Source of the DNA: Leptobrachium leishanense
Taxonomy: Eukaryota > Chordata > Amphibia > Anura > Megophryidae
Length of the DNA stretch: 64,000 nt
Assembly: GCA_009667805.1 (NCBI GenBank)
Contig: RXON01001665.1
Span: 1-64,000, forward strand
Reading direction: 5' to 3'
Below, in pieces: positions 24,048 to 32,969 of the stretch. Numbering within the stretch: position 1 is the first letter of the stretch; each line of letters starts with the position of its first letter. Position numbers and translations under genes: made by a program. Below the pieces are notes generated by a model. The model searched no databases and was not told the origin of the DNA. It saw nothing but the letters and a program-made list of their open reading frames with translations.

Positions 24048-24051
<4 letters not shown>
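22383..24051. other. Intergenic or intronic stretch without recognisable genes
   Basis: It has a G15 run at 22391-22405 and further G runs near 23281 and 23802. A TTAACCCGTTCCAG motif near 22597 looks like the end of a piggyBac-type repeat, but no matching second end was found. It would lie in the first intron of serpin copy A if the distal exon 1 is right. Confidence 0.4.

Positions 24052-24089
<38 letters not shown>
24052..24089. repeat. (TA)n microsatellite
   Basis: Uninterrupted TA dinucleotides over about 38 bp. Confidence 0.95.
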
Positions 24090-24094
<5 letters not shown>

Positions 24095-24539
24095 GCAATG
24101 AAATTAATAGGCATGGCACAATAAACAGCAGCCCCGATGCCACCTCAGGATCCTGCCAGTCACCTCAGCAAACACCATGACAAGATCATAGAAAAGCAGT
24201 CAGGTCTGGCTTGGGGTTTTCCGTACATAGAGCGCAGTACAGCATTTTTGCTTTTTTTTATTTTAAGAAGCCTTTAAATGGTGGAATTTACGGCTTGCAC
24301 TGCCGCACCAAGTGATGCCAACACTCAGCTTCCACTCCCATCCCCAGGATGCTCCGCAGGGAGACGAATGGCTCCAGATCAGACAGACAGTTGGCAGAGG
24401 GCAGGCTGTCACACCTAGCCTGCAGGGCATAGCTGCCACAGTTCTACTCAGTGTGGCAGAAATGCTGCTGACAGTGCAGCGATAGGGAGCCCTGTGCGGG
24501 GTGCCAAGGCCCAGGCAGGCGAGCAATGCCAGACGTTAC

Positions 24540-24577
24540 CTGCTGCTGCTGCAGTGTGTTCTGTGGCCAATGTTGGG
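24540..24577 (-). other. Candidate non-coding first exon of serpin, copy A (distal)
   Basis: On the minus strand a TATAAG box at 24607-24602 places a start site at about 24575. A short stretch then ends GCAGCAG/GTAACG, with the donor break after 24540. Clade B serpins typically have a short non-coding exon 1 some kilobases upstream of the ATG exon, and here the distance is 6.3 kb. The 5' end is estimated from the TATA spacing. Confidence 0.5.
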
Positions 24578-24601
24578 TGGAGATTAGTTCCCCATGGAGC
24601 T

Positions 24602-24643
24602 CTTATACTCTCCCTCTGCTCACAAGTATCAGAGCCCCGCCCC
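24602..24643 (-). promoter_or_regulatory. Candidate serpin promoter: TATA box and GC box
   Basis: On the minus strand GGGGCGGGGC (24643-24634, an Sp1-type GC box) is followed about 27 bases later by GAGTATAAGAG (TATA core 24607-24602). Orientation and spacing suit transcription toward the serpin exons. A MITE begins only 42 bp further upstream, at 24685. Confidence 0.5.
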
Positions 24644-24684
24644 TCCAGGCTCCTGCACACTAGAGGAGTTATTCAAAGAGAGCT

Positions 24685-24866
24685 CAGGGTTATTCAGAGA
24701 GCGGTGAAAACCAGGAGAATGACTGGAGAATGGAAAATTCTAGGTCAAAAAAGCCAATTTGGAAAGTGAGATGAATGGGAGAATTTTTCTGGTTTGACTA
24801 TTTTGACCTAGAATATTCCTTTCTCTGGTCATTCTCCTGCTTTTCACCGCTCTCTGAATAACCCTG
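24685..24866. mobile_element. 182-bp foldback MITE (CAGGGTTAT family) beside the promoter
   Basis: Ends CAGGGTTATTCAGAGAGCGG and the inverted CCGCTCTCTGAATAACCCTG are almost perfect. The internal palindrome TTCTAGGTCAAAAAAGCC / TATTTTGACCTAGAAT is shared with the relatives at 4439, 7751 and 24953. It lies 42 bp upstream of the candidate GC box. Confidence 0.85.
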
Positions 24867-24952
24867 AATTGAATTGGCTCCGAAATTGCACCGAACCTTG
24901 AATTTCCCCGTACGATGCAATTTCGTGGCCATTCGACTATTTGCCAAATATT

Positions 24953-25134
24953 CAGGTCTATTCTCTAAAAGGTCAAACTATGGAGAACTGCTGGAGAAGT
25001 GAAAATTCTAGGTCAAAAAAGACGATTTGGATAGTGAGTTAAATGGCAGAATTTTTCTGGTTTGGCTATTTTGACCTAGAATGTTTACTTCTCCAACAGT
25101 TCTCCAGAGTTTCACCTTTTAGTGGATAGACCTG
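24953..25134. mobile_element. 182-bp foldback MITE (CAGGTCTATTC variant)
   Basis: Ends CAGGTCTATTCTCTAAAAGG and the inverted CACCTTTTAGTGGATAGACCTG. Internally it has the same TTCTAGGTCAAAAAAG / TTGACCTAGAAT palindrome as the CAGGGTTAT MITEs, so it is a divergent subfamily. It sits 86 bp from its relative at 24685-24866. Confidence 0.8.
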
Positions 25135-25985
25135 ATAGGTTAGTCTATTCAGAGAACACCGAACAGCACTGAAATGTCAGTGAGTGAAATGCCCTGATTT
25201 TCAGTGCTTTCATTCAGCAGGTTTAATCAGCGAATCCCATAGGATTCAATGTAAAAAAATATTTCTGTTTTTATTAAATATTAATACAAAAACAAAACAA
25301 CACCAATGATGGAAAAATGTGTGGGTGATCACCTGTAACCCAAAAAGGGTAGTACTTCCCTGGAGAGGATTGAATAAATTATCAAACAAACAAACAGAGG
25401 TACAGAATGGCCTAAAGCCATTTAGTACACAATGGGGAAGACCAGGGGTATTAGACCAATAATGGAAAGCAACGCTGCAGAGGAGACCAAATTAATACAT
25501 TGACGTGCTGGGCGGTGCTTATGTCAGGAGTACTGTACAATATAAGTGAGAATATTGACGTGCAAATCATTGGATATGTATCTCAGGCTTAAATGCCAAT
25601 TATAAATCCTGGCTTCAACTCACTATATATACATATATTATAAGACAAAACCTGACACTAAATAGGCATGAACCTGTGAAACCAGGGGGCCTAGGACCAT
25701 AGTGGGATATCACTGATCATGCACCTACAGAGGTCTAGTTTCTGACCCTAGAAAATATTGATTTCTATTCTTTCCCTGCTGGTAATCAGCTAATATGACA
25801 TTCAGCTAATGGGCCATAAACAGAGATCTTATCCTTACAGGATGGAAGCAGTAAATACAAAGATTTCAAATTGGCAATGTCTGCCACCGTGTCAGCATGC
25901 ACATGAAATGCCAGTCATCACCTTATAAATAGAGTGGTACTCCATTAACCTGCTATGTTTGAGCGTGCAATATTGGCAATATTAG
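25135..25985. other. Repeat-derived stretch with no gene
   Basis: The first about 130 bp resemble one end of a foldback element (a TTCAGAGAACACCGAA start). The AATGTAAAAAAATATTTCTG word near 25250 also occurs near 2205. The rest is AT-rich with no coding signal. Near 25840-25890 it shares a diverged inverted match with 33915-33970 across the hAT insertion. Confidence 0.4.
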
Positions 25986-26877
25986 AACCATATCACTGGT
26001 GTATTTTTGCCTAGGCCAACTAGGCCCAGGCCTAGGGCGGAACATTCCAGGGAGCGGCGGCCCGCACTGGGTGACTCCACCCCTAAAAAAAAATTAAATT
26101 TTTTTTTTTTACTTTTGCAAAGTATTTTACCAGGAAGGATAAATTGTGATTTCACTAATTTACACTTTCAATTTCACTCTCCAGGGGGCAGCAAAAAACC
26201 TCACCACTAAATGGGTTACTCACAGAGCACCGAAATGACGCCAACTTTTTGGTGTTCTGTAGTTCCCTGCACTTAGGAGAATAAAATTTCCCCACCCTGC
26301 AGTGAATTCACCATTCACCGCAGGGTCCCCAAAGTGCATGGAGTCGGCCGCTGAATGCTGCCACCGCAAACCCGTGGCCTGCTGTTTTCAAAAGAACTAC
26401 TGAACGAAAATGTCTGGAAATTACATATAAGATTCTATGATTGATAATAAAAAGTTCTGTTACAGAAAAAAGAAAAACTGCTATTAAAAAAAAGGGGGGG
26501 GGGAATTTTGCCCAAAAAAAATAATCTAAAAAATGACTAAAAGGTACTAAAAAAAATCAATAAGTAAAGACTTTTTACTGCAGATTAAAATAATAAATGA
26601 TTTATTAGATATTGCATAAAAAGGGAATATTTTTAACATTGAAACCTATGGGGTTCGCCTGAATAAACCTGCTGATTGAAACCACCGAACATCATGGCAT
26701 TTCACTGCCATTTTTCTGAGTCTCAGTACCACATGACTGGCTGAACCACGTGAAACGCACGTGCACAGCTGCCCGCACTTTCGTTAACACAGACTCTATT
26801 CTGGACTGAACACCCACCGGGAAGGGAATCAAAGCTACATCAAGATGGCTCCACAGCATAATTGCTGTGTGCTCATA

Positions 26878-27345
26878 TGCACTCGGTTTGCTGGGAGTTT
26901 TACTGCAGTGGATTCTGATGCACTCCTACACACCGCACATTGCATTGCTGGGAGTTTTATTGCTGTGGATTCTGATACGCTGACACACACCACACATTGC
27001 ATTGCTGTGAGTTTTATTGCTGTGAATTCTGATGCACTCATACACACCGCACATTGCATTGCTGGGAGTTTTATTGCTGTGGATTCTGTGATACACACTG
27101 CATATTACTGGGAGTTTTATTGCCCTGGAGCTCTGGGATACGCTCCTACACACTGCACATTACTGTGAGTTTTATTGCTGTGCAGTTCTGTGATATGCTC
27201 ATACACACTGCACATTTCTGTGGGTTTTATTGCTGTGCAGCTCTGATATGCTCATACACAGTGCCCATTTCTGTGGGTTTTATTGCTGTGCAGCTCTTTT
27301 ATACGCTCTTATGCAGTGCACGTTTCTGTGGATTTTATTGTTCAA
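26878..27345 (+). repeat. 50-60-bp minisatellite inside the hAT
   Basis: About eight imperfect tandem units containing GAGTTTTATTGCTGTG and CACACCGCACATTGCATTGC-type words; units shorten toward the right. The open frames on both strands here are repeat artefacts. A related array lies at 41805-42015. Confidence 0.85.
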
Positions 27346-27561
27346 CCAATTAGAGCGGCTGTGATCCTGTTTACTTGACATGCGTGGCTGTTCTTTGTAA
27401 AAATGCTTGAATTTTAACATTTCATAATTTTATTTATCTCAATAGATACATTTGAAATGGTATACAAAATATACAAGTAGGCACTTGGTATCCACTTTTA
27501 ATATAAAGAGAGGAAAAGGCGGAGCTTAAAGAGGAAGGGTGGGGATTAACCAGGAAGAGGC

Positions 27562-28486
27562 TGTCACGGTGGGTCAGGGGATGGGGCGCCTGGCAGCAGC
27601 TTCCTCGCTGCTCGCTGGCCAGGCGCCGAATGTTAACGCTTCCGGGTGCGCTCACGTGGGACGCCGAGGGGCGGGGCCTGGCGTTATGACGCGGACCCGC
27701 CGGGTTTAAAACCCAGTCTCACTACTATACCGGTGCCCTGACGTGGTATTCACTTCCCGCAGAGCTCTTGTGGTTTTTTGGCTATTACCTGTGTATGACC
27801 CTTGGCATTGGCAAACGAACCCTCCTGTGTATGACCCTTGGCATTGGCAAACGAACCCTCCTGTGTATGACCCTTGGCATTGGCAAACGAACCCTCCTGT
27901 GTATAACCTTGGCATTGGCAAACGAACCCTCCTGTGTATGACCCTTGGCATTGGCAAACGAACCCTCCTGTGTATAACCCTTGGCATTGGCAAACGAACC
28001 CTCCTGTGTATGACCCCTGGCATTTGCAAACGAACCCTTCTGTGTATAACCCCTGGTATTGGCATTTACTCTGCTCTTGGTTCTGCCCTTAACGTTGGTA
28101 CCGAGGTCAGTCTATGTGGCATCCTGAGCACACATCAGATTACCTCTGCTATACTAAGGTCCTAGGGAGGACTTGTACTCTGGTCTGTACCTCTGTCTGG
28201 TGTTTCCCTTTCTTTATCTGTTACCTGCTTAATTGTCTATATAGCTTTGCCGACCATTCAAGGATCGGAAGAGTAGAGAGTGAGCTACATAAAGAGATCA
28301 CTATCTTGGTAGTCAGAAGGATTCGTGACAATACTCTATTCCGTACCTCTGTCTGGTGTTACCCCTTGTTTATCTATTGTCTGGTTAATTGTCTTTCTAG
28401 TTTTGCCGACCATTCAAGGATCGGAAGGGTAGAGAGCGGTCTGCGTAAAGGGACAACTATTTTGGTAATCAGAGGGATCCGTGACA
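27562..28486 (+). repeat. Gypsy 5' LTR with internal 36-bp tandem repeat
   Basis: 925 bp, TGTCAC...GTGACA. About eight copies of a 36-bp unit (GTGTATGACCCTTGGCATTG plus 16 more bases) run from 27791 to about 28068. Because 36 is divisible by three, the unit is open in several frames and yields spurious ORFs. A TTTAAAACCC stretch near 27703 may be the TATA-like element. Confidence 0.95.
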
Positions 28487-28500
28487 TTACGTCAGGGCCA

Positions 28501-28695
28501 ATGGATCCCGCAGACCTCTCTAACCAGCTGGCACGTATCGCAGCCAGACAAGAGGAACAGGACCATAGGATGGACCAGATTTCTCTCGCTCTGCAAACCC
28601 TGTTAAATCGGTCCAATACAGGTACCACAAACCCTCCAGATCCAGTATTACCTAGGGTCAGTTCCGTCCCCCTGAAGGACATAGGCTTAGTATGA
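28501..28695 (+). CDS. Gypsy Gag N-terminal segment (separate frame)
   Basis: The ATG at 28501 lies 15 bases after the 5' LTR and starts MDPADLSNQLARIAARQEEQ, a coiled-coil-like Gag N-terminus of about 64 residues. The frame stops at TGA (28693-28695), which overlaps the ATG of the main frame (28692) as ATGA. In related elements Gag is normally continuous here, so this is probably a small indel that breaks Gag; a natural overlap cannot be excluded. Confidence 0.65.
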   Translation: MDPADLSNQLARIAARQEEQDHRMDQISLALQTLLNRSNTGTTNPPDPVLPRVSSVPLKDIGLV

Positions 28696-31600
28696 AGGCA
28701 CCCCTACGCTATGATGGTACACCAAGCCTATGCCGGGGATTTTTGACTCAACTCGAGATCTTGTTTGAGAACAACCCAGGTTCTTGTATGTCTGATAAAG
28801 CCAAAGTAGGATATCTGATTAATCATTTAACAGAAAAAGCTTTATTGTGGGCTACGCCGTTGTGGGAAAATAAGAAACCCATCATTTATGACTATGAGGG
28901 TTTTACCTCTGAGTTAAAACGTACCTTTGATCCCTCTAGAAGGGCTACCAATGCGGGTAGGTCCTTGTTTCACATCAAACAAGGTAATAAGAGGGTCGCC
29001 GACTATGCCATAGAGTTTAAGACTTTGAGTTCTGAGGTGCTTTGGCCGAACGACGTTTTAACCTTAGCCTTTACCGAAGGTTTGAACGAGGCTTTTATGT
29101 TTGAGCTGGCTCCCTTGAAATTACCAGAGAATCTAGACCACCTGATAGATTTTTGTATAGCCATGGACGATCAAATCAGGGAAAGGAGACACCCCAGAGA
29201 TAGACCCAGAAGGGTCTTGCCTCCTTTACCCTCATTACCCAGACACACCAGTACGTCAGGTAACTCGGAGAATGTGAAAACAGATTTGCCAGTCGTTGAA
29301 CCCATGCAAATAGGGAAAACAGGTATTTCAGAAGCAGAAAGAGCGCACAGAAGAGAAAAGGGGCTCTGCTTCTATTGTGCAGGGGCAGATCACTTCCGCC
29401 TTCAATGTCCTCAGAGACCCAGGGTTAGTAGGGCTGAATATGGCAAATTAGGTCTCAGAACAGCAAATACCCAGGTTATCGGTTCTCTGTATGCCTCCTT
29501 TGTGGATAATGAAAAAAAAAAATCCAGGATTCTGTTACCGATCTCCCTAACCTGGGAGGGGGTTCACCTCAAGACTGAGGCGTTCTTAGACTCTGGGGCT
29601 TCAGGCAATTTTATGGATAAGAATTTTGCTGCCAAAAACCTCTTACCTCTGGTTCTTAAGGAGAAACCTCTAATGGTGGAGGCCATAGATGGTAAACCCC
29701 TGTCATGCCCACATATCACTCACGACACTGTCGATGTATGTATGAAAACAGGAATTTTGCACCAGGAAACAATAAGATTTCAAATTATTGAATCACCCTC
29801 ATGTCCTGTCGTTCTTGGGTTTCCATGGTTAACAGAGCACAACCCAGTTGTCGATTGGGTCCAGAGAGACATAAAATGTTGGGGTCAGAGTTGTCAGTCT
29901 AAGTGCCTAGGCAGAGTCAATGTGATTGGTAGCCTCAATATTGCCACAGCCCCTCCTTTGTCCACAGAGGTCCCTGAATGTTACCTGGCATTAAAGGAGG
30001 TGTTCTCTAAAGCCAGGACTGAGGTCCTACCACCACATCGTCCATATGACTGTGCTATTGATTTACTCCCCGGTACGATGCCTCCTAGGGGTCACGTATA
30101 CCCTTTATCACAAAGAGAGAACGACATTATGGAGGAATACATAAGGGAGAATCTGGAACGAGGATTCATTAGACGGTCCTCCTCTCCAGCAGGAGCAGGT
30201 TTCTTTTTTGTTTCCAAGAAAGAGGGAGATCTGCGACCTTGCATCGATTATAGAGGTTTGAATAGGATAACTATAAGAAATGCATATCCCATACCTCTCA
30301 TAACAGAATTGTTCGACCGATTAAAAGGGGCCCGTGTCTATACGAAGCTTGATTTACGCGGAGCGTACAACCTGGTTAGGGTTAAAAAGGGAGATGAATG
30401 GAAAACGGCTTTTAATACACGTAGCGGGCATTATGAATACCTGGTGATGCCTTTTGGGTTGTGTAATGCGCCAGCCATTTTTCAGGACCTTATAAACGAC
30501 ACCCTAAGGGAATTTCTGCAAGAATTCGTCATAGTATATCTGGATGACATCCTGATATACTCTCCTGATGTGGACACTCATCATGTCCACGTGAAACAAG
30601 TATTGAAAAAACTATTGAAGGCTGGATTGTATTGTAAGCTAGAAAAATGTCTATTCGACATAGTAACTGTGCAATTCCTTGGTTATATAATAACCCCTGA
30701 GGGTTTTCAAATGGATCCTAAGAAGCTCTCAGCTATTCTTGACTGGCCTCTACCCCAAGGGCTTAAAGCCATTCAGAGGTTTCTGGGGTTTACGAACTAT
30801 TATCGAAGGTTCATTAAAGATTTTTCGGCCTTGGTGGCTCCCCTCACGGCTATGACAAAGAAAGGGGTGGGAAATCAGAAATGGACACCTCAAGCCACTC
30901 AAGCCTTTGAGGCACTAAAGCAAGCATTCACTACTGCTCCTGTTCTCCGACATCCAGATCCGGCTCTGCCTTTCCAAGTAGAAGTTGACGCCTCCGAACT
31001 AGGTCTTGGTGCAGTCTTGTCCCAAAGGGAGGCTCCCGACAAACCCTTGCATCCATGCGGCTTCTATTCTCGGAAATTGTCCCCGGCAGAGAAGAACTAT
31101 GACATTGGAAATAGAGAGTTGTTAGCAGTTATCTCGGCCTTGGCCGAATGGAGATACTTATTAGAGGGGTCTAAGGACCCCATCGTTATCATAACCGATC
31201 ATAAGAATCTCACGTACATTGGAGATGCTAAACGTTTAAATTCCAGACAAGCGAGATGGTCATTGTTTCTTTCAAGTTTTAATTTCGTGCTTACCTATAG
31301 ACCTGGGTCCAGAAACATTAAAGCAGACGCATTGTCGAGACAGTATGAGTCTTATGAACATAATATCCAAGATCGGCATCCCATTGTACCCCAGGAAAGG
31401 ATTATAGCCGCTACCACGATTAGTGTCTCGTCTCCTCTAATGAAAAGGTTGCAGACCGTCCAGGGTGCAGCTCCTGGGGGAAAACCTCCTGCGAAACTCT
31501 TTGTACCTGAGAACGAAAGAGAGGAAGTACTTAACGTCTATCATGATAATAAAACTTCTGGGCATATGGGTATCACCAAGACTGTGTCTAGTATCAGTAA

Positions 31601-32969
31601 ACTCCTCTGGTGGCCCACGTTGCGCCGAGATGTCAAAGATTACATTGCCGTGTGCGAGGTGTGCACAAGGCAGAAAAGTCCCAAAACAGCACCCATTGGC
31701 TTACTCCAGCCTTTGCCGATCCCCGAACGACCCTGGTCACATGTAGCCATGGATTTTATAGTAGATTTACCTGAGTCAAGAGGGAATACAGTGATACTTA
31801 CGGTCATAGATCGATTTTCCAAGATGGGTCACTATGTTCCTCTTCGGAAACTACCTTCGGCAGCTGAACTGGTGCCCATTTTCATTTCCAACGTGGTCCG
31901 CATACACGGTGTCCCTCTGGAGATAGTCTCTGATAGGGGGACCCAATTCATCTCCAGATTCTGGAGAGGGTTTTGTAAGAACGTGGGGATAGACCTCTCT
32001 TTCTCTTCGGCTTATCACCCCCAGACCAACGGAGCAGCAGAACGAGCAAACCAAAATATAGAGAAATATCTCAGGTGCTTTATCTCAGAACAACAAGATA
32101 ACTGGTCAGACCTGCTACCATGGGCAGAATATGCTTTGAACAGCGCAGTGAGTGAATCCACAGGACATTCTCCTTTCTTCGCTGTTTATGGTTTTGATCC
32201 TCCCGTGCTCCCCGCTACGTTTCCTGATACCACGATTCCTGCTTTAGATGAGCAACTGGCATCATTGAAAGAGACTTGGGGGAGAGTGAGACGGGCACTG
32301 GAGGAGAGTAGTGCCATCCAGAAAACTAAGGCCGACAGACACAGGAGGCAGGCACCCGTGTATCAAGTTGGGGACAGGGTTTGGCTTTCTTCACGTAACA
32401 TCAAGCTCTTAGTGCCTTCCATGAAGTTGGCTCCTAGGTATATCGGCCCCTATAAGATTCTGCGGCGACTCAACCCTGTCTCCTATGCTTTGGCGTTACC
32501 CCCCCATTTTAAGATACACAATGTGTTCCATGTAAACCTTTTGAAGCCGTTGTTATGTAACCGGTACACCAAGGTCCATGCTCCACCGCCTCCTGTCTCT
32601 GTGGAGGGCGAGGAGGAGTTCGAGGTTAAGGCCATTCTGGGTGCCAGGATGTCTAGGGGGTCCTTGCAGTACTTGGTCGATTGGGTGGGTTACGGTCCGG
32701 AGGATCGTTCTTGGATACCGGCTGCGGAAGTCCATGCTCCTAGGCTAGTGAAGGCCTTCTATTTGGCGCACCCCCGTGCCCCTGGGGGTCGTCCAGTGGC
32801 CGCCCCTGGAGGGGGGGGTTCTGTCACGGTGGGTCAGGGGATGGGGCGCCTGGCAGCAGCTTCCTCGCTGCTCGCTGGCCAGGCGCCGAATGTTAACGCT
32901 TCCGGGTGCGCTCACGTGGGACGCCGAGGGGCGGGGCCTGGCGTTATGACGCGGACCCGCCGGGTTTAA
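28692..32969 (+). CDS. Gypsy Gag-Pol polyprotein (chromovirus)
   Basis: The frame of 1425 codons encodes, in order, the Gag body (about 1-220), a CCHC zinc knuckle (CFYCAGADHFRLQC, about 226-240), an aspartic protease (LDSGASGNF, about 298), reverse transcriptase with YLDD (about 615-618), RNase H (VDASELGLGAVLSQ, about 766), an integrase HHCC finger (H..H about 951-958, CEVC about 989), an integrase DDE core (MDFIVD about 1020, SDRGTQF about 1078, ERANQNIEK about 1117), a GPY/F module and a chromodomain (about 1310-1350, YLVDWVGYGPEDRSWIP). All catalytic motifs I checked are present. The frame runs about 49 codons into the 3' LTR. It lacks the first part of Gag because of the frame change at about 28690. 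The product drives copy-and-paste retrotransposition; the chromodomain directs integration to certain chromatin. Confidence 0.95.
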   Translation: MKAPLRYDGTPSLCRGFLTQLEILFENNPGSCMSDKAKVGYLINHLTEKALLWATPLWENKKPIIYDYEGFTSELKRTFDPSRRATNAGRSLFHIKQGNKRVADYAIEFKTLSSEVLWPNDVLTLAFTEGLNEAFMFELAPLKLPENLDHLIDFCIAMDDQIRERRHPRDRPRRVLPPLPSLPRHTSTSGNSENVKTDLPVVEPMQIGKTGISEAERAHRREKGLCFYCAGADHFRLQCPQRPRVSRAEYGKLGLRTANTQVIGSLYASFVDNEKKKSRILLPISLTWEGVHLKTEAFLDSGASGNFMDKNFAAKNLLPLVLKEKPLMVEAIDGKPLSCPHITHDTVDVCMKTGILHQETIRFQIIESPSCPVVLGFPWLTEHNPVVDWVQRDIKCWGQSCQSKCLGRVNVIGSLNIATAPPLSTEVPECYLALKEVFSKARTEVLPPHRPYDCAIDLLPGTMPPRGHVYPLSQRENDIMEEYIRENLERGFIRRSSSPAGAGFFFVSKKEGDLRPCIDYRGLNRITIRNAYPIPLITELFDRLKGARVYTKLDLRGAYNLVRVKKGDEWKTAFNTRSGHYEYLVMPFGLCNAPAIFQDLINDTLREFLQEFVIVYLDDILIYSPDVDTHHVHVKQVLKKLLKAGLYCKLEKCLFDIVTVQFLGYIITPEGFQMDPKKLSAILDWPLPQGLKAIQRFLGFTNYYRRFIKDFSALVAPLTAMTKKGVGNQKWTPQATQAFEALKQAFTTAPVLRHPDPALPFQVEVDASELGLGAVLSQREAPDKPLHPCGFYSRKLSPAEKNYDIGNRELLAVISALAEWRYLLEGSKDPIVIITDHKNLTYIGDAKRLNSRQARWSLFLSSFNFVLTYRPGSRNIKADALSRQYESYEHNIQDRHPIVPQERIIAATTISVSSPLMKRLQTVQGAAPGGKPPAKLFVPENEREEVLNVYHDNKTSGHMGITKTVSSISKLLWWPTLRRDVKDYIAVCEVCTRQKSPKTAPIGLLQPLPIPERPWSHVAMDFIVDLPESRGNTVILTVIDRFSKMGHYVPLRKLPSAAELVPIFISNVVRIHGVPLEIVSDRGTQFISRFWRGFCKNVGIDLSFSSAYHPQTNGAAERANQNIEKYLRCFISEQQDNWSDLLPWAEYALNSAVSESTGHSPFFAVYGFDPPVLPATFPDTTIPALDEQLASLKETWGRVRRALEESSAIQKTKADRHRRQAPVYQVGDRVWLSSRNIKLLVPSMKLAPRYIGPYKILRRLNPVSYALALPPHFKIHNVFHVNLLKPLLCNRYTKVHAPPPPVSVEGEEEFEVKAILGARMSRGSLQYLVDWVGYGPEDRSWIPAAEVHAPRLVKAFYLAHPRAPGGRPVAAPGGGGSVTVGQGMGRLAAASSLLAGQAPNVNASGCAHVGRRGAGPGVMTRTRRV
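32808..32818 (+). other. Gypsy polypurine tract
   Basis: GGAGGGGGGGG lies three bases before the 3' LTR, the expected place for plus-strand priming. Confidence 0.8.

Noticed and set aside
23033..24660. Short open frames between 23.0 and 24.7 kb as possible genes
   Set aside because: None has a recognisable domain or splice structure. The only gene-like signal here is the promoter and non-coding exon candidate on the minus strand.
26835..27353. Cysteine- and alanine-rich repetitive open frames on both strands
   Set aside because: They overlie a minisatellite within a non-autonomous hAT and are open in several frames at once, so they are repeat artefacts.
27743..28165. Open frames with a repeated VYDPWHWQTNPP-like peptide
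   Set aside because: They arise from the 36-bp tandem repeat in the gypsy LTR and reappear at the 3' LTR. No gene structure supports them.
28114..28695. A 193-codon frame spanning the end of the 5' LTR and the start of Gag
   Set aside because: The upstream part is LTR sequence that happens to be open. The meaningful Gag start is the ATG at 28501 just after the LTR.
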